This document shows, one piece after another, positions 10,241 through 21,740 of a DNA stretch of 64,000 nt (the first letter of the stretch is position 1; each line of letters begins with the position of its first letter). The stretch spans positions 1,132,041 to 1,196,040 of the forward strand of contig NZ_CP014226.1 of the NCBI RefSeq assembly GCF_001545155.1, given 5' to 3'. The notes under the pieces were generated by a model that was not told the origin of the DNA, ran no database searches, and saw only the letters and a program-made list of their open reading frames with translations. A program made the translations under genes and the position numbers. Source of the stretch: Halomonas chromatireducens (GTDB lineage Bacteria > Pseudomonadota > Gammaproteobacteria > Pseudomonadales > Halomonadaceae).

Positions 10241-11233
10241 ATGACACTCTCGACACTATCGTCGACCTCGACCCCGGGGTCGACGCCGGACGCGACGACC
10301 TTCCAGGGCCTGATCCTGGCCCTTCAGCAGTACTGGGCCGAACAGGGCTGCGTAGTGCTCCAGCCCCTGGACATGGAGGTAGGCGCCGGCACCTTTCACC
10401 CCGCCACCTTCCTGCGCTCCATCGGTCCCGAGACCTGGAATGCCGCCTATGTTCAGCCCTCCCGCCGGCCCACCGACGGTCGCTACGGCGAGAACCCCAA
10501 TCGCCTCCAGCACTACTATCAGTTCCAGGTCGTCATGAAACCCTCCCCCGCCGACCTGCAGGAGCTCTTCCTCGGCTCCTTGGTACGCCTGGGCATCGAC
10601 CCGCTGGTCCATGATATTCGCTTCGTCGAGGACAACTGGGAGTCGCCCACCCTGGGCGCCTGGGGGCTCGGCTGGGAGGTCTGGCTCAACGGCATGGAGG
10701 TGACCCAGTTCACCTATTTCCAGCAGGCCGGCGGCATCGAATGCTACCCCGTCACCGGCGAGCTGACCTACGGCCTCGAGCGTATCGCCATGTACCTGCA
10801 GAACGTCGACAGTGTCTATGACCTCGTCTGGACCGTGGCGCCGGATGGCTCCCGGGTCACCTACGGCGACGTCTATCTGCAGAACGAGCGGGAGCAGTCG
10901 GCCTACAACTTCGAGCAGGCCGACGTGCCCGCGCTGTTCGCGTCCTTCGACCATCAGGAGAAGGAGTGTACCAAGCTGCTCGCGGCCAGCCTGCCGCTGC
11001 CCGCCTACGAGCAGGTACTCAAGGCGTCCCATACCTTCAACCTGCTGGACGCACGCCACGCCATTTCCGTCACCGAGCGCCAGCGCTACATCCTGCGCGT
11101 GCGCACCATGGCCCGCGACGTGGCACACGCCTACTACGATTCACGCAAGGCCGCCGGCTTCCCCATGGCCCCCGAGGCCCTGCGCCAGGAACTGCTCGCC
11201 AGAGAGCCGCTTGCTGAACAGGGAGACGCTTGA
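10241..11233 (+). CDS. glyQ: Glycyl-tRNA synthetase alpha subunit
   Basis: The 330-residue protein is the catalytic alpha subunit of the bacterial alpha2beta2 glycyl-tRNA synthetase. It contains the almost invariant stretches [38 protein letters not shown] and [20 protein letters not shown]. About 15 Ser/Thr/Pro-rich residues precede the conserved [13 protein letters not shown], longer than in E. coli; a later start is not obvious in frame. The stop codon is followed directly by glyS, so the subunits are made from one transcript. Confidence 0.97.
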   Translation: MTLSTLSSTSTPGSTPDATTFQGLILALQQYWAEQGCVVLQPLDMEVGAGTFHPATFLRSIGPETWNAAYVQPSRRPTDGRYGENPNRLQHYYQFQVVMKPSPADLQELFLGSLVRLGIDPLVHDIRFVEDNWESPTLGAWGLGWEVWLNGMEVTQFTYFQQAGGIECYPVTGELTYGLERIAMYLQNVDSVYDLVWTVAPDGSRVTYGDVYLQNEREQSAYNFEQADVPALFASFDHQEKECTKLLAASLPLPAYEQVLKASHTFNLLDARHAISVTERQRYILRVRTMARDVAHAYYDSRKAAGFPMAPEALRQELLAREPLAEQGDA

Positions 11234-11235
11234 AC

Positions 11236-13302
11236 ATGGCTGTTGATACCTTTTTGCTGGAACTGGGGGCCGAGGAGCTTCCGCCGGGGGCCATCGATGC
11301 GCTCTCCGACGCCCTGGCCGACGGCATTCGCCGCGGTCTCGCCGATGCCGATATCACCTTTGCCGACGTTCACGCCTGGGCCACCCCCCGCCGCCTGGCC
11401 GTGCAGGTCACCGAGCTGGCCGACAGGCAGCCCGACCGCGAAGTCGAGCGTCGCGGACCCGCGCTGGCCGCCGCCTACAAGGATGGCGAGCCGACCAAGG
11501 CCGCCCAGGGCTTTGCCCGCTCATGCGGCGTCGATGTGGCCGACTTGATTCACCTGGAGACCGACAAGGGCACCTGGCTCGGCTACCGCGAGCGGCAGTC
11601 GGGTGAAGCGACGACGGCACTGCTGCCCGCTATCGCCGCCAAGGCGGTAGCCGCCCTTCCGGTGCCCAAGAACATGCGCTGGGGGGCCTCGCGCATCGAG
11701 TTCTCCCGCCCGGTGCATTGGCTGGTGATGCTCTATGGCAGCGACATCGTCGACGCCGAGATCCTCGGCCTATCCGCCGGTCGCACGACCCGCGGGCACC
11801 GCTTCCACGCCCCCGAAGCCATCGATCTGGCCCATGCCGACGACTATCTTGTCGCCCTGGAAAACGCCTGGGTGCTGGCCGATCGTGAGAAGCGCCGGGA
11901 GCGCATCCGCGAGCAGGTGCTGTCCGAGGCGGAGGTCCAGGAGGCCACGGCGGTCATCGACGAGGATCTGCTCATCGAGGTGAGCGGCCTGGTGGAGTGG
12001 CCCGTGGCGCTGGCCGGCAGCTTCGACGAACGCTTCCTCGAGGTTCCCGCCGAGTGCCTCATCTCCTCGATGAAGGCCAACCAGAAGTACTTCCATCTGC
12101 TCGACGATGCCGGCAAGCTCAAGCCCCTGTTCATCACCATCGCCAATATCGATAGCCAGGATCCGCAGCAGGTCATCGAGGGTAACGAGAAGGTGATTCG
12201 CCCCCGCCTGGCCGATGCCGCCTTCTTCTACGACACCGACCGAAAGCAGCCGCTCGCCAGCCGCATCGACGGTCTCACCAGCGTGTTGTTCCAGAAGCAG
12301 CTCGGCACCCTGGCCGACAAGGCCCATCGCACGGCGGCGGTCGCCGCCTTCATCGCCGGCCGCATCGGCGGCGACGTGGCCCATGCCCGGCGCGCCGCCG
12401 AGCTCGGCAAGTGCGACCTGATCACCGAAATGGTGCTCGAATTCCCCGAGCTTCAGGGCATCATGGGCCGCTACTATGCCAGCCAGGATGGCGAGCCGGC
12501 CGACGTCGCCCAGGCGCTTGAGGAGCAGTACCTGCCACGCTTCGCTACCGACGCCATTCCCGAGACCCGTACCGGTCTCGCACTGGCGCTGGCCGACCGC
12601 CTCGACACCCTGACCGGTATCTTCGGTATCGGCGCACGACCCACCGGCACCAAGGACCCCTTCGCCCTCCGCCGAGCCTCCATCGGGGTACTCAACATCC
12701 TGGTCAAGGGCGAACTCGATCTGGATCTCCGCGAGCTGCTGGAACTTGCTGCTGCGCAACATCAGGAGCTCCCCTACGCCGAGAGCCTGGTCGAGGAAGT
12801 CCTGACCTACATGCTCGACCGCTTCCGCGCCTGGGGGCAGGATGAAGGGATCGAGGCCGAGGTCTATCACGCCGTGCGTGCCCGGCCCGTGACTCGCCCA
12901 CTGGACTTTGCCCGTCGTCTTCGTGCCGTCCATGCCTTTGCCCAGCGCGAAGAGGCTTCCGCCCTGGCCGCTGCCAACAAGCGTGTCGCCAATATCCTCG
13001 CCAAGCAGGACAGCCGAGTCGTCGCCAACGTTGACCCGGCATTGCTGCAGGAGTCGGCCGAAGAGGCGCTCTTCAAGGCCATCGCCGGCCAGCGCGAGGC
13101 TGTCATGCCTCTGTTTGCCGAGGGCCGCTACCGTGAGGCGCTGGATGCCCTCGCGAGCCTGCGTGATCCCGTCGATACCTTCTTCGACCAGGTCATGGTC
13201 ATGGCGGAGGATGATGCCACCCGCACCAATCGCCTGGCCCTGCTGGCTGGCCTCCAGGGGCTGTTTCTCGAAGTGGCGGATATCGCCCTGCTCCAGCAGT
13301 AG
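11236..13302 (+). CDS. glyS: Glycyl-tRNA synthetase beta subunit
   Basis: A 688-residue protein with FLLELGAEELPPGAI at the N-terminus and the conserved blocks RRGPALAAAYKDGEPT, WGASRIEFSRPVHWL, SMKANQKYF and GTKDPFALRR. It is the tRNA-binding beta subunit, with an HD-like region and an anticodon-binding C-terminal domain. ATG 11236 lies three bases after the glyQ stop; a TTG at 11230 overlaps the stop but is less likely. It is followed by a strong terminator. Confidence 0.97.
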   Translation: MAVDTFLLELGAEELPPGAIDALSDALADGIRRGLADADITFADVHAWATPRRLAVQVTELADRQPDREVERRGPALAAAYKDGEPTKAAQGFARSCGVDVADLIHLETDKGTWLGYRERQSGEATTALLPAIAAKAVAALPVPKNMRWGASRIEFSRPVHWLVMLYGSDIVDAEILGLSAGRTTRGHRFHAPEAIDLAHADDYLVALENAWVLADREKRRERIREQVLSEAEVQEATAVIDEDLLIEVSGLVEWPVALAGSFDERFLEVPAECLISSMKANQKYFHLLDDAGKLKPLFITIANIDSQDPQQVIEGNEKVIRPRLADAAFFYDTDRKQPLASRIDGLTSVLFQKQLGTLADKAHRTAAVAAFIAGRIGGDVAHARRAAELGKCDLITEMVLEFPELQGIMGRYYASQDGEPADVAQALEEQYLPRFATDAIPETRTGLALALADRLDTLTGIFGIGARPTGTKDPFALRRASIGVLNILVKGELDLDLRELLELAAAQHQELPYAESLVEEVLTYMLDRFRAWGQDEGIEAEVYHAVRARPVTRPLDFARRLRAVHAFAQREEASALAAANKRVANILAKQDSRVVANVDPALLQESAEEALFKAIAGQREAVMPLFAEGRYREALDALASLRDPVDTFFDQVMVMAEDDATRTNRLALLAGLQGLFLEVADIALLQQ

Positions 13303-13322
13303 CCTTCGCTTGATGTGCCAGA

Positions 13323-13350
13323 GCCGGCGAGAACCTCTCGCCGGCTTTTT
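13323..13350 (+). terminator. Rho-independent terminator after glyS
   Basis: A perfect nine-base-pair GC-rich stem (13323-13331 with 13337-13345) with a five-base loop is followed by five T residues. It lies 21 bases after the glyS stop and just before the first parS site. Confidence 0.92.
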
Positions 13351-13359
13351 CTTGCCTGA

Positions 13360-13375
13360 TGTTTCACGTGAAACA
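13360..13375. promoter_or_regulatory. parS site 1 (ParB binding)
   Basis: TGTTTCACGTGAAACA, a perfect 16-base palindrome identical to the consensus chromosomal parS. It lies between the glyS terminator and gmhB. Confidence 0.95.
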
Positions 13376-13407
13376 CTCACCCTCGGCAACCACCGCTTGG
13401 CGCCGGA

Positions 13408-13423
13408 TGTTTCACGTGAAACA
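13408..13423. promoter_or_regulatory. parS site 2 (ParB binding)
   Basis: A second perfect copy of the 16-base parS palindrome, 48 bases after site 1, in the glyS-gmhB gap. The close pairing should help seed ParB spreading. Confidence 0.95.
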
Positions 13424-13470
13424 CTATTCCCATTCCCGTCAGGTTCCGATCTGCCATATACGGATGTGTC

Positions 13471-14022
13471 ATGTACGATGCCAGCAAGCTTGTGATTCTC
13501 GACCGAGACGGTGTCATCAATCACGACTCCGACAACTACATCAAGTCACTCGAGGAGTGGATTCCCTACGCCGGTTCCATTGATGCGATTGCCCGCCTGA
13601 GCCAGTCCGGCTGGAGTGTAGCCATAGCGACCAATCAGTCGGGAATCGCTCGCGGCTACTACGACGAAGCGACGCTGGCGAGCATGCACGATGAGCTCAA
13701 CCGTCTCGTGGCGGCCGCTGGCGGCCGCATCGCGCATATTGCCTACTGCCCCCATGGACCCGACGACGGCTGCGAGTGTCGAAAGCCCCGCCCGGGACTG
13801 CTCGTACAGATCCGTCAGGCACTGGGGTTAAGTAGCCTTTCCGGGAGCTGGATAGTGGGGGATAGCCTGCGAGACCTGCAGGCCGGTGAGGCGATGGGCT
13901 GTCGTTCTGTGCTGGTGCGAACCGGCAAGGGCAAGCGGACGGAGACCAAGGGTAGCGGGCTGGAACAGGCAATGATCTTCGACGATCTGACGGCCTTTAC
14001 CGACTGGCTGCTGTCGCAATAA
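13471..14022 (+). CDS. gmhB: D-glycero-beta-D-manno-heptose-1,7-bisphosphate 7-phosphatase
   Basis: A 183-residue HAD-family phosphatase. The nucleophile motif is ILDRDGVINHDSDNYI, and the substrate loop is ATNQSGIARGYY. The zinc-binding loop runs from AYCPHGPDDGCECRKPRPG (Cys/His ligands characteristic of GmhB). VGDSLRDLQAGEAMG is the last HAD motif. It removes the C7 phosphate between the two HldE reactions in ADP-heptose synthesis. It sits at the glyS/gyrB locus as in Pseudomonas. Two parS sites lie directly upstream. Confidence 0.95.
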   Translation: MYDASKLVILDRDGVINHDSDNYIKSLEEWIPYAGSIDAIARLSQSGWSVAIATNQSGIARGYYDEATLASMHDELNRLVAAAGGRIAHIAYCPHGPDDGCECRKPRPGLLVQIRQALGLSSLSGSWIVGDSLRDLQAGEAMGCRSVLVRTGKGKRTETKGSGLEQAMIFDDLTAFTDWLLSQ

Positions 14023-14235
14023 GCTCGTGAGACTGGCTACGGTTTCCCCTGGTACGCATACGGTGATCCCCAAGGCGACTCGACTCTTGCCCCAAGCCGT
14101 TGCACGCCGCTGCGAGCTCTATCAATCGACACACGCCCCGCTTCTGGCAGTCGCGCCAGCTTTTATCGACCCCCTGCACCGCCTCTCGCTTTATTACAGC
14201 TCCTAACCTATTGTTAGCGCACTTTTTCACAGCAA

Positions 14236-14267
14236 AAAAGAGGGCCTGCTTTCGCAGGCCCTCTTTT
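14236..14267. terminator. Bidirectional terminator between gmhB and gyrB
   Basis: A perfect 14-base-pair stem (14236-14249 with 14254-14267) with a TTTC loop, A-rich on the left and T-rich on the right, so it can end both the rightward gmhB and leftward gyrB transcripts. The remaining sequence from 14023 to 14235 shows no convincing gene; plsC, usual here in Pseudomonas, is not present. Confidence 0.9.
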
Positions 14268-14303
14268 CTTGGTTACCCGACGCTCAGCGTCGGACAGTGC
14301 CGA

Positions 14304-14319
14304 TGTTTCACGTGAAACA
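14304..14319. promoter_or_regulatory. parS site 3 (ParB binding)
   Basis: A perfect copy of the 16-base parS palindrome in the short gap after the gyrB stop codon. Confidence 0.95.
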
Positions 14320-14332
14320 TCTCATCGCATGG

Positions 14333-16756
<2,424 letters not shown>

Positions 16757-17881
16757 CTACTCCGTCATGAAGTCTATCTGTGCCTGTGGCACCAGCGTTC
16801 CTGACCCGTCACTGCCATGTTTCACGTGAAACATCTCCAGCGGGGTTTGAGACTGCCAGGGTCCCACCAGGGCATCGTGTTCGACACTTGTAATGAAGGC
16901 TTGGCAGCGCATCGATTCCAGCAAACGGCAGAATACCTGCCGATGCCTGGCATCGAGTTCCGCCGGCAAGTCATCGACCAGGTAGAGGCACGACTGGCCG
17001 GTCGTTTGCTCCAGCAACCTACCCTGCGCCAGCTTGAGCGCAGTAACGACCAGCTTTTGCTGGCCACGCGACAAAACCTCGACTGCTGGATGCCGTCCAA
17101 GACGAATACGCAGGTCGGCCCGCTGTGGCCCTTGCTGGGTAAAGCCCATCTGCTGATCCGTCGCGCGCCCCTGTTCGAGAATATCGAGCAGGCTGCGCTT
17201 TCTATCCCAACCGCGTGAGTAACCCAGCGTCAGGTCGGGCAGCGCCAGTAGTTGCGACAGCGTTTCCTCGAAGACAGGCAGGAACTCTGCCATCCAGTCG
17301 TTTCTGAGGCTATCGACGCGGTCGCCCCAGTGTGCCAATTCGTGCTCCCAGGCCGACAGCGATTTGGCATCCATTCTATCACGCCTGAGCAATGCATTCC
17401 GATGTTTGAGGGCGCGCCGCGCGCGCCGCCAGGCATCGAAAAATCCATGTTTCACGTGAAACACTCCCCAGTCGAGGAACTCCCGTCGACCGGCCGGAGC
17501 CCCTTCCAGCAGCCGGAATGCATCGGGGTTAACCAGCTGGAGTGGCAGTGTTTCGATCAACTGCGACAGTCGCTCGACGCGCTCCCCTCCCATACGTATT
17601 TCCAGCTCGGGGGCATCGCGGGAACGACGAATGCCGATCGGCACCGGCGGCTCGCCGTCGAGGCGAGCGAAGAGTGTCATGGACTGCGCATCATGGGAGA
17701 TGGCGTTCCTCAGCTGGCGAGTCCTGAAGGAGCGCCCCATGCCAAGGATGTGGATGCCTTCCAGCAAGCTCGTCTTGCCGCTCCCATTGGCGCCCACGAT
17801 GAGATTGATGCCCGGCCCCGGCTCGAAATCGACTGCAGAGAGATTTCTTAAGCCATTGAAATTTAAGCGGTTAATCAGCAT
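16757..17881 (-). CDS. recF: DNA replication and repair protein RecF
   Basis: A 374-residue SMC-like ATPase with Walker A GANGSGKTSLLEG near residue 30, the RRSRDAPELEIRMGGERV lobe, signature RGQQKLVVTALKLAQ and Walker B CLYLVDDLPAELD. It loads RecA at gaps. The gene carries two perfect parS palindromes within its coding sequence (16818-16833 and 17448-17463), which it tolerates as GHVKH-like codons (MFHVKH). It lies between dnaN and gyrB as usual. Confidence 0.97.
   Translation of the reverse strand: MLINRLNFNGLRNLSAVDFEPGPGINLIVGANGSGKTSLLEGIHILGMGRSFRTRQLRNAISHDAQSMTLFARLDGEPPVPIGIRRSRDAPELEIRMGGERVERLSQLIETLPLQLVNPDAFRLLEGAPAGRREFLDWGVFHVKHGFFDAWRRARRALKHRNALLRRDRMDAKSLSAWEHELAHWGDRVDSLRNDWMAEFLPVFEETLSQLLALPDLTLGYSRGWDRKRSLLDILEQGRATDQQMGFTQQGPQRADLRIRLGRHPAVEVLSRGQQKLVVTALKLAQGRLLEQTTGQSCLYLVDDLPAELDARHRQVFCRLLESMRCQAFITSVEHDALVGPWQSQTPLEMFHVKHGSDGSGTLVPQAQIDFMTE
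16818..16833. promoter_or_regulatory. parS site 4 (ParB binding), inside recF
   Basis: A perfect 16-base parS palindrome in the 3' part of recF, where it encodes part of the MFHVKH segment. Confidence 0.95.
17448..17463. promoter_or_regulatory. parS site 5 (ParB binding), inside recF
   Basis: A perfect 16-base parS palindrome in the middle of recF, again read as VFHVKH in the protein. Confidence 0.95.
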
Positions 17882-17962
17882 GTGTCACGCTAACACCGCT
17901 ACCACGGCCCGTAACGGCAGTGGTGCCGTACGCGCAGCCGGGCAGCGATCCGGCATATCCAT

Positions 17963-19066
17963 TCAGAGGCGCATCGGCATGACAACGTAAAGTGCATCGC
18001 CGCCGCCCGGCTCCTCCATCAAGGCACTGCTATTGGAATCCGCCAGCGTCATCTGCATGCGATCCTCATCCAGCACGTTGAGCACATCGATGAGGTAGCC
18101 CACATTGAAGCCTATCTCCAGCGCATCGCCGCCGTACTCGACGGCCACATTCTCCTCGGCCTCTTCCTGCTCGGGATTGTTCGCCATGACCTGAAGGTTG
18201 CCTTCCTTCAGGTGCAGGCGCACCCCCCGATACTTCTCGTTGGAGAGGATGGAGGTACGCGACAGCACCTGGCGCAGCTCCGTGCGATCGGCGATGAACA
18301 CCTTGTCCCCTCCCCTTGGCACCACGCGCTCGTAATCGGGGAACTTGCCGTCAACCAGCTTGGAGGTAAAGGTGAAGTCGCCGGTGTGAGCACGCACGTG
18401 GCTCGCGCTCAATGTCAGCGTAACCGGCTCGTCGCTGTCATCGAGCAGGCGCACCAGCTCGAGCACGCCCTTGCGCGGCACGATCAGCTTGCGGGCCGGC
18501 TCGACCTGGATCTCGGCGGGGCGAGAACAGACGGCTAGCCGGTGGCCATCGGTGGCCACCGTGCGGACCAGGTTCGAGCGCAGCTCAAGCAGCATGCCGT
18601 TGAGGTAATAGCGGACATCCTGCTGGGCCATGGCGAAAGAGGTGGCATCGATAAGATGCTTGAGCGTTCCACGGGGCAGGCTCAGCTCCACATCGCCCTG
18701 GGTATCCTCGATATTGGGGAACTCCGCCACCGGCAGCGTCGACAGGGTGAAACGGGAGCGACCGCTACGCAACACGGCGCGACCATCCTCCAGGCTGAAC
18801 TGGAGCTCGGCCTGGTCGGGCAGCGATTTACAGATATCCATCAGCTTGCGCGCCGGGACCGTGGCCGATCCGGGCACCTCCACCAGCGACGCGGCGGTGC
18901 GCCCGATCAGCTCGACTTCCAGGTCGGTGCCCGTCAGCGCCACCTGCTCATGATCGACCTGTATCAGCACGTTGGACAGCACCGGCAGGGTCTGGCGGCG
19001 CTCCACCACGCCGGCAACCAGCGCCAATGGCCGAAGCAGCGCCTCGCGGGAAATGGAAAATCTCAT
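17963..19066 (-). CDS. dnaN: DNA polymerase III sliding clamp (beta subunit)
   Basis: A 367-residue three-domain clamp beginning MRFSISREALLRPLALVAGVVERRQTLPVLSN. It contains LMDICKSLPDQAEL, FAMAQQDVRYYLNGMLLEL, ATDGHRLA and the C-terminal ALYVVMPMRL, which ends in the conserved MPMRL that forms the partner-binding cleft. It tethers the replicative polymerase. It is 69 bases downstream of dnaA and 81 bases upstream of recF. Confidence 0.99.
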   Translation of the reverse strand: MRFSISREALLRPLALVAGVVERRQTLPVLSNVLIQVDHEQVALTGTDLEVELIGRTAASLVEVPGSATVPARKLMDICKSLPDQAELQFSLEDGRAVLRSGRSRFTLSTLPVAEFPNIEDTQGDVELSLPRGTLKHLIDATSFAMAQQDVRYYLNGMLLELRSNLVRTVATDGHRLAVCSRPAEIQVEPARKLIVPRKGVLELVRLLDDSDEPVTLTLSASHVRAHTGDFTFTSKLVDGKFPDYERVVPRGGDKVFIADRTELRQVLSRTSILSNEKYRGVRLHLKEGNLQVMANNPEQEEAEENVAVEYGGDALEIGFNVGYLIDVLNVLDEDRMQMTLADSNSSALMEEPGGGDALYVVMPMRL

Positions 19067-19135
19067 GTCGGCTCCACGTCTAATCCTGAAGAAAGGTGTC
19101 GGGCGTTGGCATCAATGGCCAGGGAACCTCGCGGC

Positions 19136-20602
19136 TCAGCTGGTCAAGAGCCGCAGCAGGTTCTTGTAGTCCTCGCGGATATCCGCGTTCTCTTCCTGCA
19201 ATGCCAGAACCTTGCGGCAGGCATGCAGTACCGTTGTGTGGTCACGCCCACCGAAGGCATCGCCAATCTCCGGCAGGCTGTGATTGGTCAGCTCCTTGGC
19301 CAGTGCCATGGCCACCTGGCGAGGCCGGGCAACGGAACGGGAACGGCGCTTCGACAGCAGGTCGGACAGCTTGATCTTGTAGTATTCGGCAACGGTGCGC
19401 TGGATGTTGTCGACCCCCACCTGCTTGTCCTGCAGGGCCAGCAGATCCTTGAGCGACTCGCGGATGAAATCCTGGGTAATCGGCTTGCCCATGAAGTGGG
19501 AGTCGGCAATGACCTTTTTCAGCGCCCCTTCCAGTTCGCGCACGTTGGAGCGAATCTTCTGGGCAATGAAGAAGGCCGCATCGTGGGGCAGGTCGACCTT
19601 GGCCTGATCGGCCTTCTTCATCAGGATAGCCACCCGCGTCTCCAGCTCCGGCGGCTCGATCGCCACCGTCAATCCCCAGCCGAAACGCGACTTGAGTCGC
19701 TCCTCGACGCCGCTGATCTCCTTGGGATAGCGATCGGAGGTCAGGATCATCTGCTGGCCACCCTCGAGCAAGGCATTGAAGGTGTGGAAGAACTCCTCCT
19801 GGGAGCGCTCCTTGCCGGCAAAGAACTGGATATCGTCGATCAGCAGCGCATCGACGCTACGATAGAAACGCTTGAAATCGTTGATCGCGTTCAACTGAAG
19901 CGCCTTGACCATGTCGGCGACGAAACGCTCCGAATGGAGATAGACCACCGTGGCATTCTCCCGGCGGGTGGCCAGTGCGTTACCCACGGCGTGCATCAGG
20001 TGTGTCTTGCCCAGGCCGACACCGCCATAGAGAAATAGCGGGTTGTAGGCGCCACCCGGGTTTTCCGAGACCTGACGGGAAGCCGCCCTGGCCAGCTGGT
20101 TCGACTTGCCCTCGACGAAGGTCTCGAAAGTGAAATTGGGGTTGAGGCCACTGTTGTGCTTGAGGCTACCCTCGACCTGTACCTCTCGTTCACCAGTGGC
20201 GCGCCGTGCCGAACGCCCCTCTTCTCGCTGTCGATCGATCTCACGCTCGTCGCCGATATCTCCCCGTGGGGGGGTATGTACGGCAGGCCCGAGGGGCGAT
20301 CGCGGACTGGCCGAGACCGGCGCTCCGAGCTCTCGCGGCCTGGGAGCAGCGGCGCGGCGGCTGCCGACCGTCAATACCACGCGGGGAGGCTTGGCTGGGG
20401 CCAGGTCGCGCAGCAGCTCGTTGATCCGCTTGGCATACTTATCCCCAACCCAATCGCGAACAAAGCGATTGGGTGCCAGAAGAAGCAGCTCATTGGACTC
20501 CCCCTCTTCCGCCTGAAGCGGACGGATCCAGGTGTTGAACTGCTGGGCGTTCAGCTCATCCTGCAGGAAATCCAAACACTTTTGCCAAAGAGCAAGCGAC
20601 AC
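19136..20602 (-). CDS. dnaA: Chromosomal replication initiator protein DnaA
   Basis: The 488-residue protein starts with GTG ([17 protein letters not shown], domain I), preceded by a GAGG site. A variable proline/arginine-rich linker (domain II, about 85-150) follows. The AAA+ domain III has Walker [17 protein letters not shown] and Walker [24 protein letters not shown]-binding domain IV has the signature [14 protein letters not shown] followed by [15 protein letters not shown]. It binds DnaA boxes in the adjacent origin and opens the duplex. Confidence 0.99.
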   Translation of the reverse strand: MSLALWQKCLDFLQDELNAQQFNTWIRPLQAEEGESNELLLLAPNRFVRDWVGDKYAKRINELLRDLAPAKPPRVVLTVGSRRAAAPRPRELGAPVSASPRSPLGPAVHTPPRGDIGDEREIDRQREEGRSARRATGEREVQVEGSLKHNSGLNPNFTFETFVEGKSNQLARAASRQVSENPGGAYNPLFLYGGVGLGKTHLMHAVGNALATRRENATVVYLHSERFVADMVKALQLNAINDFKRFYRSVDALLIDDIQFFAGKERSQEEFFHTFNALLEGGQQMILTSDRYPKEISGVEERLKSRFGWGLTVAIEPPELETRVAILMKKADQAKVDLPHDAAFFIAQKIRSNVRELEGALKKVIADSHFMGKPITQDFIRESLKDLLALQDKQVGVDNIQRTVAEYYKIKLSDLLSKRRSRSVARPRQVAMALAKELTNHSLPEIGDAFGGRDHTTVLHACRKVLALQEENADIREDYKNLLRLLTS

Positions 20603-21103
20603 TCGACCTCACCATCCGGTTGATGCATGACCGGCCATTGTATCCTTCACCCGTCGGGTTATCCACACGCAGCAGCCGTCGAAAAGCGCTGTGGAAAATC
20701 ACACATGGATCAACAGGATAACCCTTGTATAGCCAGGAAGGCGGCCCGAGCTGTGGACAAAAACGACAATTTCACACAAGGAATCAACAGAAACCCTACC
20801 GGAAGCACAGAGCTTTTCCACAAGCCATGCTGCACTGCACACTATTGTTTATCAAGCGTTTTTGTGGCTTATCAACAGAAAGCATCCCCAGTATTAATAA
20901 CAGTTTCAGTAAACATTCATTTAGTAACTATAGATTCGCTGGCGGCATGCCAATTGAAATTTGGGCGGCTGAGGAATTGCGTCGGAGCCCCGAAGTCACT
21001 ACAATTTCCGGTCTTGAACCGAATCTCCCCAGGTTCCCGCAAGGAGCCCGGGCATTTCCTGTAAGACATTCCGTCCAAACACACCACGTGGGAATCAAGA
21101 GTT
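20603..21103. other. oriC: Chromosomal replication origin oriC (dnaA-rpmH gap)
   Basis: A 501-base gene-free gap between divergent dnaA and rpmH. It holds one perfect DnaA box TTATCCACA (20659-20667) and four close matches: TTTTCCACA on the minus strand at 20690-20698, TTGTCCACA minus at 20752-20760, TTTTCCACA plus at 20814-20822, and TTATCAACA plus at 20869-20877. An AT-rich block at about 20880-20935 follows and could be the unwinding element. Position, box cluster and AT block together match the dnaA-rpmH origin of pseudomonads. The gap must also contain the dnaA and rpmH promoters, which I could not place confidently. Confidence 0.85.
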
Positions 21104-21238
21104 ATGAAACGCACCTTTCAACCCAGCGTTCTCAAGCGCAAGCGTGTGCACGGCTTCCGTGCTCGCATGGCCACCAAGAACGGTCGTGCCGTACTGTCGC
21201 GCCGTCGCGCCAAGGGCCGCAAGCGCCTGAGCGCCTGA
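21104..21238 (+). CDS. rpmH: 50S ribosomal protein L34
   Basis: The 44-residue, extremely basic protein [20 protein letters not shown] is essentially the canonical L34 sequence and ends GRKRLSA. It is a structural protein of the large ribosomal subunit. First gene of the rpmH-rnpA-yidC operon reading away from oriC. Confidence 0.99.
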   Translation: MKRTFQPSVLKRKRVHGFRARMATKNGRAVLSRRRAKGRKRLSA

Positions 21239-21251
21239 TCGCGGATTGCGC

Positions 21252-21623
21252 GTGTCCGGTCATGACTTCCCCCCGCAGCTGCGTTTACTGACTGCCGGGG
21301 ACTATCGATTTGTCTTCGATCACGCTGCATTCAAGGTACATGGCAATGGGCTAATGGCCCTGGCGTGTCCCAACGGACTGGGCCACCCCCGTCTCGGCCT
21401 GGTCTTCAGCAAGAAGAACGTTCGTAGAGCCGTGGATCGCAATCGCCTGAAGCGGCTGACTCGCGAGTCCATTCGCCTTCAGCAGCATCAGCTTCCCGCC
21501 GTCGACATCGTGGTACTGGCTCGACGGGGCGCCAATGAGCTGGATAATGCGACACTGCACCGCCTGCTCTCCAGCATGTGGCGTCGGCTGGAGCGAGACG
21601 TACGCAAGTCGATGGCATCCTGA
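21252..21623 (+). CDS. rnpA: Ribonuclease P protein component
   Basis: A 123-residue basic protein with LRLLTAGDYRFVFDHA, the RLGLVFSKKNVRRAVDRNRLKRLTRE core (RNR signature RxxxxNxxKR) and VVLARRGANEL. It is the protein cofactor of RNase P, which matures tRNA 5' ends. GTG 21252, six bases after GGA, was taken as the start; an in-frame TTG at 21246 is the alternative. It follows rpmH by 13 bases. Confidence 0.96.
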   Translation: MSGHDFPPQLRLLTAGDYRFVFDHAAFKVHGNGLMALACPNGLGHPRLGLVFSKKNVRRAVDRNRLKRLTRESIRLQQHQLPAVDIVVLARRGANELDNATLHRLLSSMWRRLERDVRKSMAS

Positions 21624-21740
21624 CCGGATGCGGTGCCTGTCGCCGCCACGATAGCCTGCCTTGGGCAGGCTTTCGCATATCAACGTGGCAGCGCATACCG
21701 TTCCAGCGGCATGTTCACTACCCACCGGGCAGAACTCTCA

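Noticed and set aside
13360-13423. The repeated palindromes as a transcription-factor operator of gmhB
   Set aside because: The same exact 16-mer also occurs after gyrB and inside recF, and it equals the parS consensus, so ParB is the better explanation.
11770-13524. 584-codon minus-strand frame opposite glyS
   Set aside because: It lies antisense to a complete glyS and reads as low-information GC-rich shadow sequence without any domain.
18542-20038. 498-codon plus-strand frame opposite dnaN and dnaA
   Set aside because: It is a shadow of two essential genes and shows no motif of its own.
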